A program made the translations under genes and the position numbers. A DNA stretch of 41,785 bases from an uncultured Corynebacterium sp. GTDB lineage: Bacteria; Actinomycetota; Actinomycetes; Mycobacteriales; Mycobacteriaceae. The DNA is taken from NCBI GenBank assembly GCA_943908385.1, contig CALTTF010000012.1:1-41785 (forward strand). The letters are read 5' to 3'. Below the pieces are notes generated by a model. It was not told where the DNA came from and made no database searches. It saw only the letters and a program-made list of their open reading frames with translations. The number at the start of each line of letters is the position of its first letter. Position 1 is the first letter of the stretch. This document shows, one piece after another, positions 25,487-33,741 of this stretch.

Positions 25487-26494
25487 ATGGGCAAGAAGTC
25501 AAAGATGCACGAAGAGGACAAAGACCTCGAGGGCGAGATGTTCCTCACCGGCCGCCACCAGGAGATTCCGTCGAAACCGGCCGACGAATTCAAGAGAACG
25601 ACACTCGCCGCGGGTGCCGTCCTGTGGCGCGGAAACGCCGCCGATCCCAGCTCGATCGAGGTCGCGTGCATTCACCGCCCGCATTACGACGACTGGTCGC
25701 TCGCCAAGGGCAAGGTCGACCCGGGTGAGTCCCTTGTCGCCACCGCTGTCCGCGAAATCAAGGAAGAGACCGGCTACGACATCCGCCTGGGCAAGCTGAT
25801 CGGCAAAACCATCTATCCGGTCAAGGACACCACCAAGGTCGTTTATTACTGGACGGGCGAGGTCACCGGCGGCGAATTCGAGGCCAACAGCGAGGTCGAC
25901 GAGATCCGCTGGCTACCCATCAAGGAAGCCAAGGACCTCATGTCCTACGACCTGGACCGCCAGGTGCTGGCGAAGGCGGAGAAGCGCTTCGGTGTGCCCG
26001 CCACGGCGCGCATCCTGTACGTGCGCCACGCCCGCGCGCACGACCGCGAAAAGTGGTCCGGCGACGACAACCTGCGCCCCCTGGACAAGAAGGGCCGCCG
26101 CCAGTCGGAGATGCTCGTTCCGATGCTCGCCCCTTTCCACCCCGACCGCATTTACTCGGCCGTTCCGGACCGCTGCCAGTCCACCGTCGCACCGCTTGCC
26201 GACGAGCTGAATCTGCCCGTCGAGGTGGATGAGCGCTTCAACGACGGCGCGTGGGTGGCCAATATGGTCGACGCACAAAAAGCAATCATGGCGGCCGTCG
26301 AGCAGGGCGGTGTCAGCGTCATCTGCTCCCAGGGCGACATCATCCCGAATATGGTCGCGTGGCTGTCCGCCACCGGCCGCCTTCCCATCGATGGCGATAT
26401 CAAGGCGAAAAAGGGCTCCGTGTGGGTCCTGTCCTTCAACGAGGGCAGGCTCACAGGCGCCGACTACCTGCCCTCAGCCCTGCCGGTGCGCTAG
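25487..26494 (+). CDS. mutT1: MutT1-type NUDIX hydrolase with histidine phosphatase domain
   Basis: The 335-residue protein combines an N-terminal NUDIX domain (about 35-165) with a C-terminal histidine phosphatase domain (about 175-335). The NUDIX box GKVDPGESLVATAVREIKEE is complete (from residue 75), and the phosphatase motif is VRHARAHD (Arg180, His181). The mycobacterial homologue MutT1 (in the same gene neighbourhood) hydrolyses 8-oxo-GTP/8-oxo-dGTP and diadenosine polyphosphates, cleaning the nucleotide pool. The start at 25487 (MGKKSKMHEEDKD) has GGGAG 10 nt upstream; two earlier ATGs are in frame but less likely. Its TAG overlaps the leuD stop through CTAG. Confidence 0.9.
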   Translation: MGKKSKMHEEDKDLEGEMFLTGRHQEIPSKPADEFKRTTLAAGAVLWRGNAADPSSIEVACIHRPHYDDWSLAKGKVDPGESLVATAVREIKEETGYDIRLGKLIGKTIYPVKDTTKVVYYWTGEVTGGEFEANSEVDEIRWLPIKEAKDLMSYDLDRQVLAKAEKRFGVPATARILYVRHARAHDREKWSGDDNLRPLDKKGRRQSEMLVPMLAPFHPDRIYSAVPDRCQSTVAPLADELNLPVEVDERFNDGAWVANMVDAQKAIMAAVEQGGVSVICSQGDIIPNMVAWLSATGRLPIDGDIKAKKGSVWVLSFNEGRLTGADYLPSALPVR

Positions 26495-27081
26495 CTGACA
26501 GCCGGCTTGTACGCCGGGCGGGATTCCTCGTAGCGCTCGATGGCACCCTCCTCGCGCAGCGTGAGCCCGATATCGTCGAGGCCCTCCATGAGGCGCCAAC
26601 GGATGTAGTCGTCGATCTCGAAGGTGTAGGTGTTCTCGCCGACCGTGACCGTGCGGTCCTCGAGCGACACCGTGACCTCGAGGCCGGGCTCTTGCTCGAG
26701 CTGCTTCCAGATCAGCTGGATATCCGCGTCCGACATCTGTCCAGCCAACAGACCCGCCTTGGAGGTGTTGCCGCGGAAGATGTCGGCGAAGCGCGGGCTG
26801 AACACGGCCTTGAAGCCGTAGTCCATCAGCGCCCACACAGCGTGCTCGCGCGATGAGCCGGTGCCGAAGTCCGGCCCGGCGAACAGCACGGAGCCGTCCT
26901 TGAACGCTTCCTGGTTGAGCACGAAATCCGGCTCGTTGTTCCGCCAGTTGGAAAACAGGCCGTCCTCGAAGCCGGTGCGAGAAACGCGCTTCAAGTACAC
27001 GGCCGGGATGATCTGGTCGGTGTCCACATTCGAGCGGGTCAGCGGCACGCCGACGCCGGTGTGGGTGGTGAATTTCTCCAT
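26491..27081 (-). CDS. leuD: 3-isopropylmalate dehydratase, small subunit
   Basis: LeuD pairs with LeuC to isomerise 2-isopropylmalate to 3-isopropylmalate in leucine synthesis. The 196-residue protein starts MEKFTTHTGVGVPLTRSNVD and has TDQIIPAVYLKRV and the swivelling-domain substrate loop GPDFGTGSSREHAVWAL. It lies 37 nt after leuC with a GAAGGAAGG site, so both come from one transcript. Confidence 0.97.
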   Translation of the reverse strand: MEKFTTHTGVGVPLTRSNVDTDQIIPAVYLKRVSRTGFEDGLFSNWRNNEPDFVLNQEAFKDGSVLFAGPDFGTGSSREHAVWALMDYGFKAVFSPRFADIFRGNTSKAGLLAGQMSDADIQLIWKQLEQEPGLEVTVSLEDRTVTVGENTYTFEIDDYIRWRLMEGLDDIGLTLREEGAIERYEESRPAYKPAVS

Positions 27082-27118
27082 TATTTGAACCCTTCCTTCG
27101 ATTCGCGTGTCGTTGTGC

Positions 27119-28546
27119 TTAGAGGTCGGCCGGGGACGCGAGGTGCCCGGTGATCGCCGTGGCCGCCGCGACGAGCGGGGAGACCAGGTGGGTGCGGCCG
27201 CCGGGCCCCTGGCGGCCCTCGAAATTGCGGTTGCTTGTCGACGCAGAACGCTCCCCCGGCTTCAACTGGTCCGGGTTCATGCCGAGGCACATGGAGCAGC
27301 CGGCGGTGCGCCAGTCCGCGCCGAAATCGCGGAAGATCTGGTCCAGTCCTTCTTCCTCCGCCTGCTGCTTCACCATCGCGGACGACGGGACGACCATCAT
27401 GCGGGTCTCCGGGTGGATCGTCTTACCCTTGATCACCTCGGCAGCGGCGCGCAGGTCCTCGATGCGGGCGTTGGTGCAGGAGCCGAGGAAGACGGTGTCG
27501 ATCTTGATATCACGCAGCGGTGTGCCCGGTTCGAGGTCCATGTACGTCAACGCCTTCTCAGCGGCGGCCTTCAGCGTGTCGTCGCCGAAGGTCTCCGGGT
27601 CCGGCACGGACTCTGCCAGCGGCAGGCCCTGCCCCGGGTTGGTGCCCCAGGTGACGAACGGGGTGAGCGCGGAGCCGTCGATCTCGACGACGGTGTCGAA
27701 TGTCGCGCCCTCGTCCGTCGGCAAGGTCTTCCAGTACGCCACGGCGTCGTCCCAGTCTTTGCCTTTCGGCGCGAATTCGCGGCCCTTGACGTACTCGAAA
27801 GTCTTCTCGTCGGGCGCGACCATGCCCGCGCGGGCGCCGCCCTCAATGGACATGTTGCAGATGGTCATGCGGGCTTCCATGGAGAGCTTCTCAATGGCCT
27901 CGCCGCGGTACTCGATGATGTGGCCGGCACCGCCGTTGGTGCCGATCTTGGCGATGATGGCCAGGATCAGGTCCTTCGCCGTCACGCCCGGCTGCAGCTC
28001 GCCGCTCACTTCCACCGCCATGGTCTTGAACGGCTTGAGCGGCAGCGTCTGCGTCGCCATGACGTGCTCGACCTCGGAGGTGCCGATGCCCATGCCGATG
28101 GAGCCGAATGCGCCGTGCGTGGACGTGTGCGAGTCGCCGCACACGATGGTCATGCCCGGCTGGGTGATGCCCAACTGGGGGCCGACGGTGTGGACAATGC
28201 CCTGCTTCACATCGCCCATCGAGTGCAGGCGGACTCCGAATTCCTCGCAGTTCTTGCGCAGTGTGGACACCTGCGTGCGCGAGGTCAGCTCCTCGATTTC
28301 GAGCAGGTTGCCGGACTTGATGCCCACGGTGGGCACGTTGTGGTCCTCTGTGGCCAGGTGCTGCTGCGGGCGGCGGATCGTGCGCCCGTTCATGCGCAGA
28401 CCGTCGAATGCCTGTGGCGAGGTCACCTCGTGGAGGAGCTGGAAGTCGATGTAGATCAGGTCCGGGTCGCCGTTCTCACCCTTCGTGATCACATGGTCGC
28501 GCCAGACTTTCTCCGCCAGCGTCAACGGCTGTGACTGTTCCGCCAT
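27119..28546 (-). CDS. leuC: 3-isopropylmalate dehydratase, large subunit
   Basis: LeuC carries the [4Fe-4S] cluster of isopropylmalate isomerase. The 475-residue protein begins MAEQSQPLTLAEKVWRDHVI and has the aconitase-family segments TVCGDSHTSTHGAFGSIGMG, a first cluster cysteine in FLGSCTNARIEDLR, and the last two in AGCSMCLGMNPDQL. The start at 28546 follows GAGGAGG by 7 nt; the much longer open frame upstream crosses the divergent regulator and is spurious. A possible promoter is TGCGGA, 17 nt, TAAAGT read on the minus strand at 28640-28612. The divergent IclR gene very likely represses it. Confidence 0.97.
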   Translation of the reverse strand: MAEQSQPLTLAEKVWRDHVITKGENGDPDLIYIDFQLLHEVTSPQAFDGLRMNGRTIRRPQQHLATEDHNVPTVGIKSGNLLEIEELTSRTQVSTLRKNCEEFGVRLHSMGDVKQGIVHTVGPQLGITQPGMTIVCGDSHTSTHGAFGSIGMGIGTSEVEHVMATQTLPLKPFKTMAVEVSGELQPGVTAKDLILAIIAKIGTNGGAGHIIEYRGEAIEKLSMEARMTICNMSIEGGARAGMVAPDEKTFEYVKGREFAPKGKDWDDAVAYWKTLPTDEGATFDTVVEIDGSALTPFVTWGTNPGQGLPLAESVPDPETFGDDTLKAAAEKALTYMDLEPGTPLRDIKIDTVFLGSCTNARIEDLRAAAEVIKGKTIHPETRMMVVPSSAMVKQQAEEEGLDQIFRDFGADWRTAGCSMCLGMNPDQLKPGERSASTSNRNFEGRQGPGGRTHLVSPLVAAATAITGHLASPADL

Positions 28547-28675
28547 AGTTGCCCTCCTCAGACGCCCACGATATTCCACATCGCGGGATAGACGTTTCCA
28601 TTCAATGGGACACTTTAGCGCATCCCCCACCGAATCCGCACGCGACCACCCCGGTTCACGGAACAGCGATGCGAC

Positions 28676-28696
28676 CATATAGTGAGATGCTATGAT
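28676..28696 (+). promoter_or_regulatory. Candidate LtbR operator overlapping the regulator's -10 box
   Basis: CATATAG-tgagatg-CTATG (28676-28694) is a dyad between leuC and the IclR gene. Its right half overlaps TATGAT (28691-28696), a good -10 box for the IclR gene. In C. glutamicum the IclR-type regulator LtbR binds such an operator between ltbR and leuCD; I assign the site by analogy. Confidence 0.55.
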
Positions 28697-28727
28697 CCAC
28701 GCCGTGGGAAAGACAGAGGGAGATTCC

Positions 28728-29450
28728 GTGGACAATTCAGGAGAGATTGCGGTGGATTCAGCCGCTGCACTCGAGGCGAATAGCTCGGGCATCAAGGTCC
28801 TCGACCGCTCGATCGCGATTATCGACGCGATCGCCTCCGGCGAGAAGACGCTCTCCCAACTCAGCACCGACACCGGCCTGCCGCGTGCGACGACGCACCG
28901 GCTCGCCACCGCGCTGGAGATCCACCAGATCCTCGTCCGCACCGACTCCGGCGCCTGGACGATCGGCCCGGCGCTCGCCCGCTACGCCGCTTCTGCCCCG
29001 TCTCAGATCATCGACGCGGCGAAGCCGATCATGGCCGACCTGGTCGACACCACCAACGAGTCGGTTCAGCTCTACGAACTGACCGGTTCCTCCCGCACCT
29101 GCGTGGCCGCCGTTGAACCGCCCAGCGGCCTGACCCACACCGTGCCCGTGGGTTCGCAGCTGCCCCTCGACCGCGGTTCCGCCGCGAAGATCTTCGCCGC
29201 GCACGGGCTTGTCGACGCCGCCTTCACCGAGAAGGAAATGGCTGATGTCCGCTCCTCCGGGCTGTCTGAATCCGTCGCCGAGCGCGAAGTCGGCCTGGCA
29301 AGTGTGTCCACCCCGATCCTCGGCTCAAACGGCGCCGTGCTCGCGGTGCTGTCCATCTCCGGCCCCGTCGAGCGCCTCAAGCCCTCCCCCGCCGATATCT
29401 GGGGCAAGGAGCTACTCGCCGCCGCGAAGAAGCTCATGGCAGCGATCTAG
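28728..29450 (+). CDS. ltbR: IclR-family regulator of leucine biosynthesis (LtbR-like)
   Basis: The 240-residue protein has an N-terminal winged helix (about residues 18-75), with LSQLSTDTGLPRATTHRLAT as the helix-turn-helix, and a C-terminal IclR effector domain (about 90-240) that includes GSQLPLDRGSAAKIFAAHG. Divergence from leuCD matches LtbR, the repressor of leucine and tryptophan genes in C. glutamicum. I prefer the GTG at 28728 because AGAGGGAG lies 5 nt upstream. In-frame alternatives are a GTG at 28704, 7 nt after the -10 box and so potentially leaderless, and an ATG at 28692 that lies inside the -10 box. Confidence 0.85.
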   Translation: MDNSGEIAVDSAAALEANSSGIKVLDRSIAIIDAIASGEKTLSQLSTDTGLPRATTHRLATALEIHQILVRTDSGAWTIGPALARYAASAPSQIIDAAKPIMADLVDTTNESVQLYELTGSSRTCVAAVEPPSGLTHTVPVGSQLPLDRGSAAKIFAAHGLVDAAFTEKEMADVRSSGLSESVAEREVGLASVSTPILGSNGAVLAVLSISGPVERLKPSPADIWGKELLAAAKKLMAAI

Positions 29451-29502
29451 CTCCTTCCGCAGCACTCGCTGCCTCCCCCACATCCAATCCCCCCGGTGGG
29501 AA

Positions 29503-32274
29503 CTAATCTTCGTCGATCGCGTCGAGTACTACTTCAGGCCACACCACATTCTTCGCTAGCGGGATCTGGTGCGACGCACTCTCCAGGATGTGCATGAAGT
29601 ACCCGGCCGTGTTTGGAATGGCGATGATATCCCCCGGCGCGACACCGTCCGGAAAACGGATCCTCCTCCGGAGAATCACTTCGTCCTCGATGCAGTAAGC
29701 CCCGACGAGAAAGGCCTCCACAGGCTCGCGTTCATCGACTTCCGCATCGTTTCGCTTCACCAGCACGGGGTCGATGAGAAAATCATCGGAAGTGGTCCGG
29801 CACTGGGTCCTGTTCATCTCCACTCCCACAAGCGGCAGGCCGTCTGAGCGGGTCTTAGTGAAAGCCACGCGCGTGAGAATGACACCGCATCCGTCGAGAA
29901 GCGAACGCCCCGGTTCCAAATGAAGCCGCAGCCCGCGCTCGCGCAGGCCCTCAGCAATCCCGCCGGAGAGCACCTCCCTCAACCACTCACCCCGCGTTGG
30001 GCTCTGCCAGTACGGGTAGGTGTTCCGTAACGGATCGGCCTTCCACGTGAACGGTGTCACGTAGCCGTCACGCTGCTGCTGAATTGCGTGCTGGTAGTCG
30101 TGCCACTGCTCCTCATCAGCGAGATAATTCATCGGCACGCCGCCGCCGATGTCGATGAACTCCGGCGAATGGCCGCAAGAACGAAGACGGTCGACGAGTT
30201 CCATGCACTCCCGGAGCGCTGTCTGCCGATCCTTTGCCGCGTATCCGTGCAGGTGCGCGTGCACGCCGACAACATCCACATGCGCTGACTTGCGCTTGAG
30301 ATGAGATGCCCACGCTCCGAGCCTTTCGCCGAAACGTGTCGGCGGCATTGCGTCCGGATCGGGTGCGAGTCGGGGCGCTACCCGGGCAACGGAACCCGCC
30401 GCACACGCCAGCTGCTCAATGCGGTCGTACTCGTCACGGTTATCAACGGAAATGACCACCCCGTTGGCGATGGCGAGTCGGAGCAACTGGTCCGGCTTGA
30501 TTGCGGCGGACAAGATGATGCGGTCTCCGGGCATGCCGCGCTCGAGAACTTGCCGCAGCTCGTTCTCGCTGGCTACATCAACGCCGTTTCCACTGTCGCG
30601 AACGGTGTCGGCGAAAAGGAGAGCCTTATTGGCTTTCCGCGCATAGAACACCTTCGTCTCTACCCCTTCGGCCGCGCCAGCACTGACCAGCTCATCAATA
30701 TTGGCCGCCATCGGACCCGCATTCAGCACGTTCACGGGACTGCCGAAGCGATCCAGAAGGCGCGCGCACGCTTCTCCATCGGCAAGCAGATCCTCCGACC
30801 ACTCGAACCGTTTCGCCTCCAACGGGGGCATGCCGTGCACCCGCCCGGCATTTTCCATCGCTGCCGCACTGACACGGTCGGCCCACTTTTCCACCACGTC
30901 GTGTTCACTGCGGCGGAGAGTGTCGTGCCCGAGAATCAGCCCCTCGTTCATTCGTCCCGTCGCCGCGATATGCCGTTGGCCGTCGAGCGTTCCATCGCGA
31001 CCGACGTGGAGCGCATCGGTATCGGCGTAGCGGTGCCCGATCCCCTGCTCGACGAGGTTCCCGAATAACGTTCCCTCCACCACTCCGGGTGGCGCGAGCA
31101 CGGCATCAATGACGACAGTGGCCCCCACTTCAGCAGCCACAGCCTGAAAATCCTCATCTCCCCGCGACATCGCATCGCAGCGGATCCTCCCGCTGTCGAT
31201 GAGCGAGAGCACATCCTGCGCTGAGTCCACCGGCGGCCCGAATGCCACTCTCTCCATCGTTCGGGTGAACATGTGAAACTCCGCCCCACCCAAAGATTCG
31301 CGGCCGCCGAAGGACGCCCGTTCGATCAAAGCGTCGTAGGTATCCCTGAACGCCAGCGCCACAGCGAGGGCCGCCGTCCACGGTTGTTCGCCTTTCGCCG
31401 CAGCTAACGACGCACGCAGTTCACCTACCGGATCACCCGTGAAATCGGTTCCGTCCAGCACAGCCCGAATATCCGCCATATTCACGTCGCCGCCAGCGAT
31501 GCGCGCAATCTCCATCGAGCATTCTGCGAGAATGCGCTTCAATTCGGTGAGATCGGCGCAGTCCAGGATCGCCTCGGCTGCGCTATCGATATATGGGCGC
31601 GCCTCCCGCTCTTTTTGCTCATCGAGATACGCCTTGACTTCCATGAACCTGCCCGAGCGCGTCACCGGGTAGAACGTCGTCGCTTTGGCGTAGCGGACAA
31701 TGTCGATGAAGGTCAGTGCTGCACCGCGCACGAGTGCGACATCGTCCTCGTCGACTTGATCGAGATTCGCGGCCGGGTAGGCCGGCGCAACGACGCGGAT
31801 GTCCCCCAGATCCTGGTGCGCAAGCGACCCGGGCCAATCGTGTGCATGCCCGGTCGCGATGAGCACTTCGTCAAAGTGCCGTCCTTGGACCTCGACTCTG
31901 TCCCCGTCCGGACGAACCGATTCGACGCGCTCGAAACAAAAGTTCATGCTGCTGCGCCGTGGCGTGTGCTCGATTAATGCTCTCCACGAGCCTTCGAGGA
32001 GATCCCCGACGATGCGCCTCGACGGAAAATCCCCTGCATGCGTATCGAGAGGATCCACGGGACCGAGCTGCGTTTCAACGATGCTCTTCGGTGCGTTGAG
32101 CACCCACTGCGCGGGAAGGTCTTGACCGAATGCACCAGGAGCAGATGCTTGCGACAATGGCACATCGCTGAACACAGTCAGAGCGACCGCACCGCCGCGT
32201 TGCCGCACGCGCTCCATCAGTGACTCCGCCGCCCAGAGACCCCGGGGGCCCGCGCCGATGATCGCTACCTTCAC
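29503..32274 (-). CDS. Fusion: FAD/NAD(P)-binding domain + fold-III PLP decarboxylase
   Basis: The 923-residue protein joins two enzymes. Residues 1-480 form an FAD/NAD(P)-binding unit of the NAD_binding_9 type: VAIIGAGPRGLW (3-14), HWVLN-like QWVLNAPKSIVET, FPSRRIVGDLLE, and LIATGHAHDW. Residues 485-923 resemble diaminopimelate/ornithine decarboxylases and the siderophore enzyme SbnH: PLP lysine in VFYARKANKALL (Lys547), VHAHLHGY (671-678), IDIGGGVPMNY, LEPGRSLL (787-790), the catalytic Cys861 in GAYCIEDEVI, and NTAGYF (888-893). All key residues are present, so both halves look active. The GTG start overlaps the upstream synthase stop (GTGA), with GAGG 8 nt before it. The product is not known. 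Confidence 0.82.
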   Translation of the reverse strand: MKVAIIGAGPRGLWAAESLMERVRQRGGAVALTVFSDVPLSQASAPGAFGQDLPAQWVLNAPKSIVETQLGPVDPLDTHAGDFPSRRIVGDLLEGSWRALIEHTPRRSSMNFCFERVESVRPDGDRVEVQGRHFDEVLIATGHAHDWPGSLAHQDLGDIRVVAPAYPAANLDQVDEDDVALVRGAALTFIDIVRYAKATTFYPVTRSGRFMEVKAYLDEQKEREARPYIDSAAEAILDCADLTELKRILAECSMEIARIAGGDVNMADIRAVLDGTDFTGDPVGELRASLAAAKGEQPWTAALAVALAFRDTYDALIERASFGGRESLGGAEFHMFTRTMERVAFGPPVDSAQDVLSLIDSGRIRCDAMSRGDEDFQAVAAEVGATVVIDAVLAPPGVVEGTLFGNLVEQGIGHRYADTDALHVGRDGTLDGQRHIAATGRMNEGLILGHDTLRRSEHDVVEKWADRVSAAAMENAGRVHGMPPLEAKRFEWSEDLLADGEACARLLDRFGSPVNVLNAGPMAANIDELVSAGAAEGVETKVFYARKANKALLFADTVRDSGNGVDVASENELRQVLERGMPGDRIILSAAIKPDQLLRLAIANGVVISVDNRDEYDRIEQLACAAGSVARVAPRLAPDPDAMPPTRFGERLGAWASHLKRKSAHVDVVGVHAHLHGYAAKDRQTALRECMELVDRLRSCGHSPEFIDIGGGVPMNYLADEEQWHDYQHAIQQQRDGYVTPFTWKADPLRNTYPYWQSPTRGEWLREVLSGGIAEGLRERGLRLHLEPGRSLLDGCGVILTRVAFTKTRSDGLPLVGVEMNRTQCRTTSDDFLIDPVLVKRNDAEVDEREPVEAFLVGAYCIEDEVILRRRIRFPDGVAPGDIIAIPNTAGYFMHILESASHQIPLAKNVVWPEVVLDAIDED

Positions 32275-33248
32275 TGCAGCGCCTCGCTTCCTAGGTTCTC
32301 TTTCACCCATTGGTCGTTGTACACCGTATCGAGGTACGCGCGGCCATCGTCGTGAAAAATTGCCACGACATCGCCTGATGCGCCTTCCCCAGCAAGTTGT
32401 TCTACTGCGTGAGCGACAGCTCCTCCCGATGCCCCTGGGACGAATCCGGCTGAGACCGCCAGTTTCCGGGCTGCCCGCACGGCTTCTGTCGCCTGCACCC
32501 GGATCACGCGATCGGGATGGACTTCGCGAGAAAGATCGGGTGCCACCCCGGCCCCGTACCCGGGGAGCAGCCGGGGTCCGCGTTCACCGCCAAAAAGCAC
32601 CGATCCTTCAGCGTCGACTGCCACCACTGATGTGTCGTACCCATGAGCGCGGATATGCCGCATGCAACCGCCGATTGTTCCGGTCGTGCTCACCGCAACG
32701 ACAAGCACATCGGGAGCTCTCCCAAGCTCGTCGACGATCTCCGCCATCGTTCCCCGATCATGAGCATCGAATGCGGCCGTATTGGAGTACTGGTCGAGAT
32801 TCAGCGCCCCAAGCTCGCCCTTGAGCTCGGCGACAAGCTTCCTTCGGGCAACGAGCCAATCCCCGGTCTCGGGATCAGGCTCGTCGACTGGGTGGAGGAT
32901 TCCGCCGAGCGCGCTGATCATTGAGAGCGTCGCAGCATTCGTGCGCGGGTCCACCACACAGTGGAATTCCCATCCGCCCACGGCAGCCTCGCGTGCGAGC
33001 GCGACTCCAAGATTTCCGGAGCTCGACTCCACGACTTTCGTTCCCTTTTTGAGAAGACCTTTCTCTTCAGCGGCCCGCACAAGCGCGTGTGCTGTTCGGT
33101 CCTTGGCGCTACCACCGGGATTGAACGACTCCAATTTCCCCCACACACTCATCTTGGCGCCGCCACTGCTAGTTCCACCGAAGCCTTCAAGCCGAACGAG
33201 CGGAGTCGTGCCGATCGCACCAAGAATGCCACTCCCAGAAACAGTCAT
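32271..33248 (-). CDS. SbnA-like PLP-dependent synthase (cysteine synthase family)
   Basis: The 325-residue enzyme is a fold-II PLP protein. The PLP lysine is in NPGGSAKDR (Lys49), the phosphate/substrate loop is ESSSGNLGVALA (74-85), and VSTTGTIGG, VAVDAEGSVLFG, RLLPGYGAG and DDGRAYLDTVYNDQW follow. These last segments match SbnA, which makes N-(2-amino-2-carboxyethyl)-L-glutamate from O-phosphoserine and glutamate, better than ordinary cysteine synthase CysK, which lacks them. I infer a similar beta-replacement reaction; the nucleophile is unknown. The start at 33248 gives the natural N-terminus MTVSGSGILGAIGTTPLVRL. It is coupled to the fusion gene by a 4-base overlap and is divergent from the next gene. 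Confidence 0.82.
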   Translation of the reverse strand: MTVSGSGILGAIGTTPLVRLEGFGGTSSGGAKMSVWGKLESFNPGGSAKDRTAHALVRAAEEKGLLKKGTKVVESSSGNLGVALAREAAVGGWEFHCVVDPRTNAATLSMISALGGILHPVDEPDPETGDWLVARRKLVAELKGELGALNLDQYSNTAAFDAHDRGTMAEIVDELGRAPDVLVVAVSTTGTIGGCMRHIRAHGYDTSVVAVDAEGSVLFGGERGPRLLPGYGAGVAPDLSREVHPDRVIRVQATEAVRAARKLAVSAGFVPGASGGAVAHAVEQLAGEGASGDVVAIFHDDGRAYLDTVYNDQWVKENLGSEALQ

Positions 33249-33291
33249 AATCCAAAGCTCATGCGACCTCAGGGGGATTAGGCTTGCATGT

Positions 33292-33741
33292 ATGACGGAA
33301 GCAACACACAGCGAGAAGCAAACTCCCACTACTCCGGATAACCGCAATGCTGAATCGGACGGCCGCTACGACGCCGGCATCCAGATCCGCCGCGAGGTCA
33401 TGGGCGACGATTTCGTCGACGCGGCGCTGAGCCGGAACGCCGGCACCGACGGCGAAGAGCTCCAGCAGCACGTCACTGCGACCGTGTGGGGGTCGGTGTG
33501 GACCCGCGACGGTCTGAGCCGCCGGGACCGCAGCCTGCTCAATATCGGAATGCTGGTCGCTCTGCGCGCCACGGAGGAACTGCGCGGCCACATCCGCGGC
33601 GCACTGGCCAACGGCCTCACCCGTGAAGAGATCACTGAGGCGATCATCCATTCCTCCGGCTACTGCGGCGCCCCCGCTGCCCTGTCCGCAATGAAGGTGG
33701 CGCAGCAGGCGCTCGAAGACGAGCTCGGGCCTAAGGCTTGA
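33292..33741 (+). CDS. Carboxymuconolactone decarboxylase (PcaC-like) family protein
   Basis: The 149-residue protein matches the CMD family: GRYDAGIQIRREVMGDDFVD near the N-terminus, LSRRDRSLLNIGMLVALRAT, and the core ELRGHIRGALANGLTREEIT followed by HSSGYCGAPAALSAM. There is no CxxC pair, so it is PcaC-like and not AhpD-like. PcaC decarboxylates 4-carboxymuconolactone in protocatechuate degradation, but no pca genes are here, so the substrate is open. ATG at 33292 has no Shine-Dalgarno; TAGGCT (33279-33284) lies 7 nt before it and may serve as a leaderless -10 box. The 3' end overlaps the convergent exported-protein gene by 11 bases. Confidence 0.8.
   Translation: MTEATHSEKQTPTTPDNRNAESDGRYDAGIQIRREVMGDDFVDAALSRNAGTDGEELQQHVTATVWGSVWTRDGLSRRDRSLLNIGMLVALRATEELRGHIRGALANGLTREEITEAIIHSSGYCGAPAALSAMKVAQQALEDELGPKA

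Noticed and set aside
27107..28534. Two long plus-strand frames opposite leuC
   Set aside because: Shadows of leuC, whose cluster cysteines and length are intact.
28547..28942. N-terminal extension of leuC by 132 codons
   Set aside because: It would run through the divergent regulator and its promoter; the normal start has GAGGAGG and gives the family length.
33270..33300. Possible DtxR (iron) box between the SbnA-like and CMD genes
   Set aside because: Only one half (ATTAGGCTTGC) resembles the consensus; the second half does not match, so iron control is not supported.
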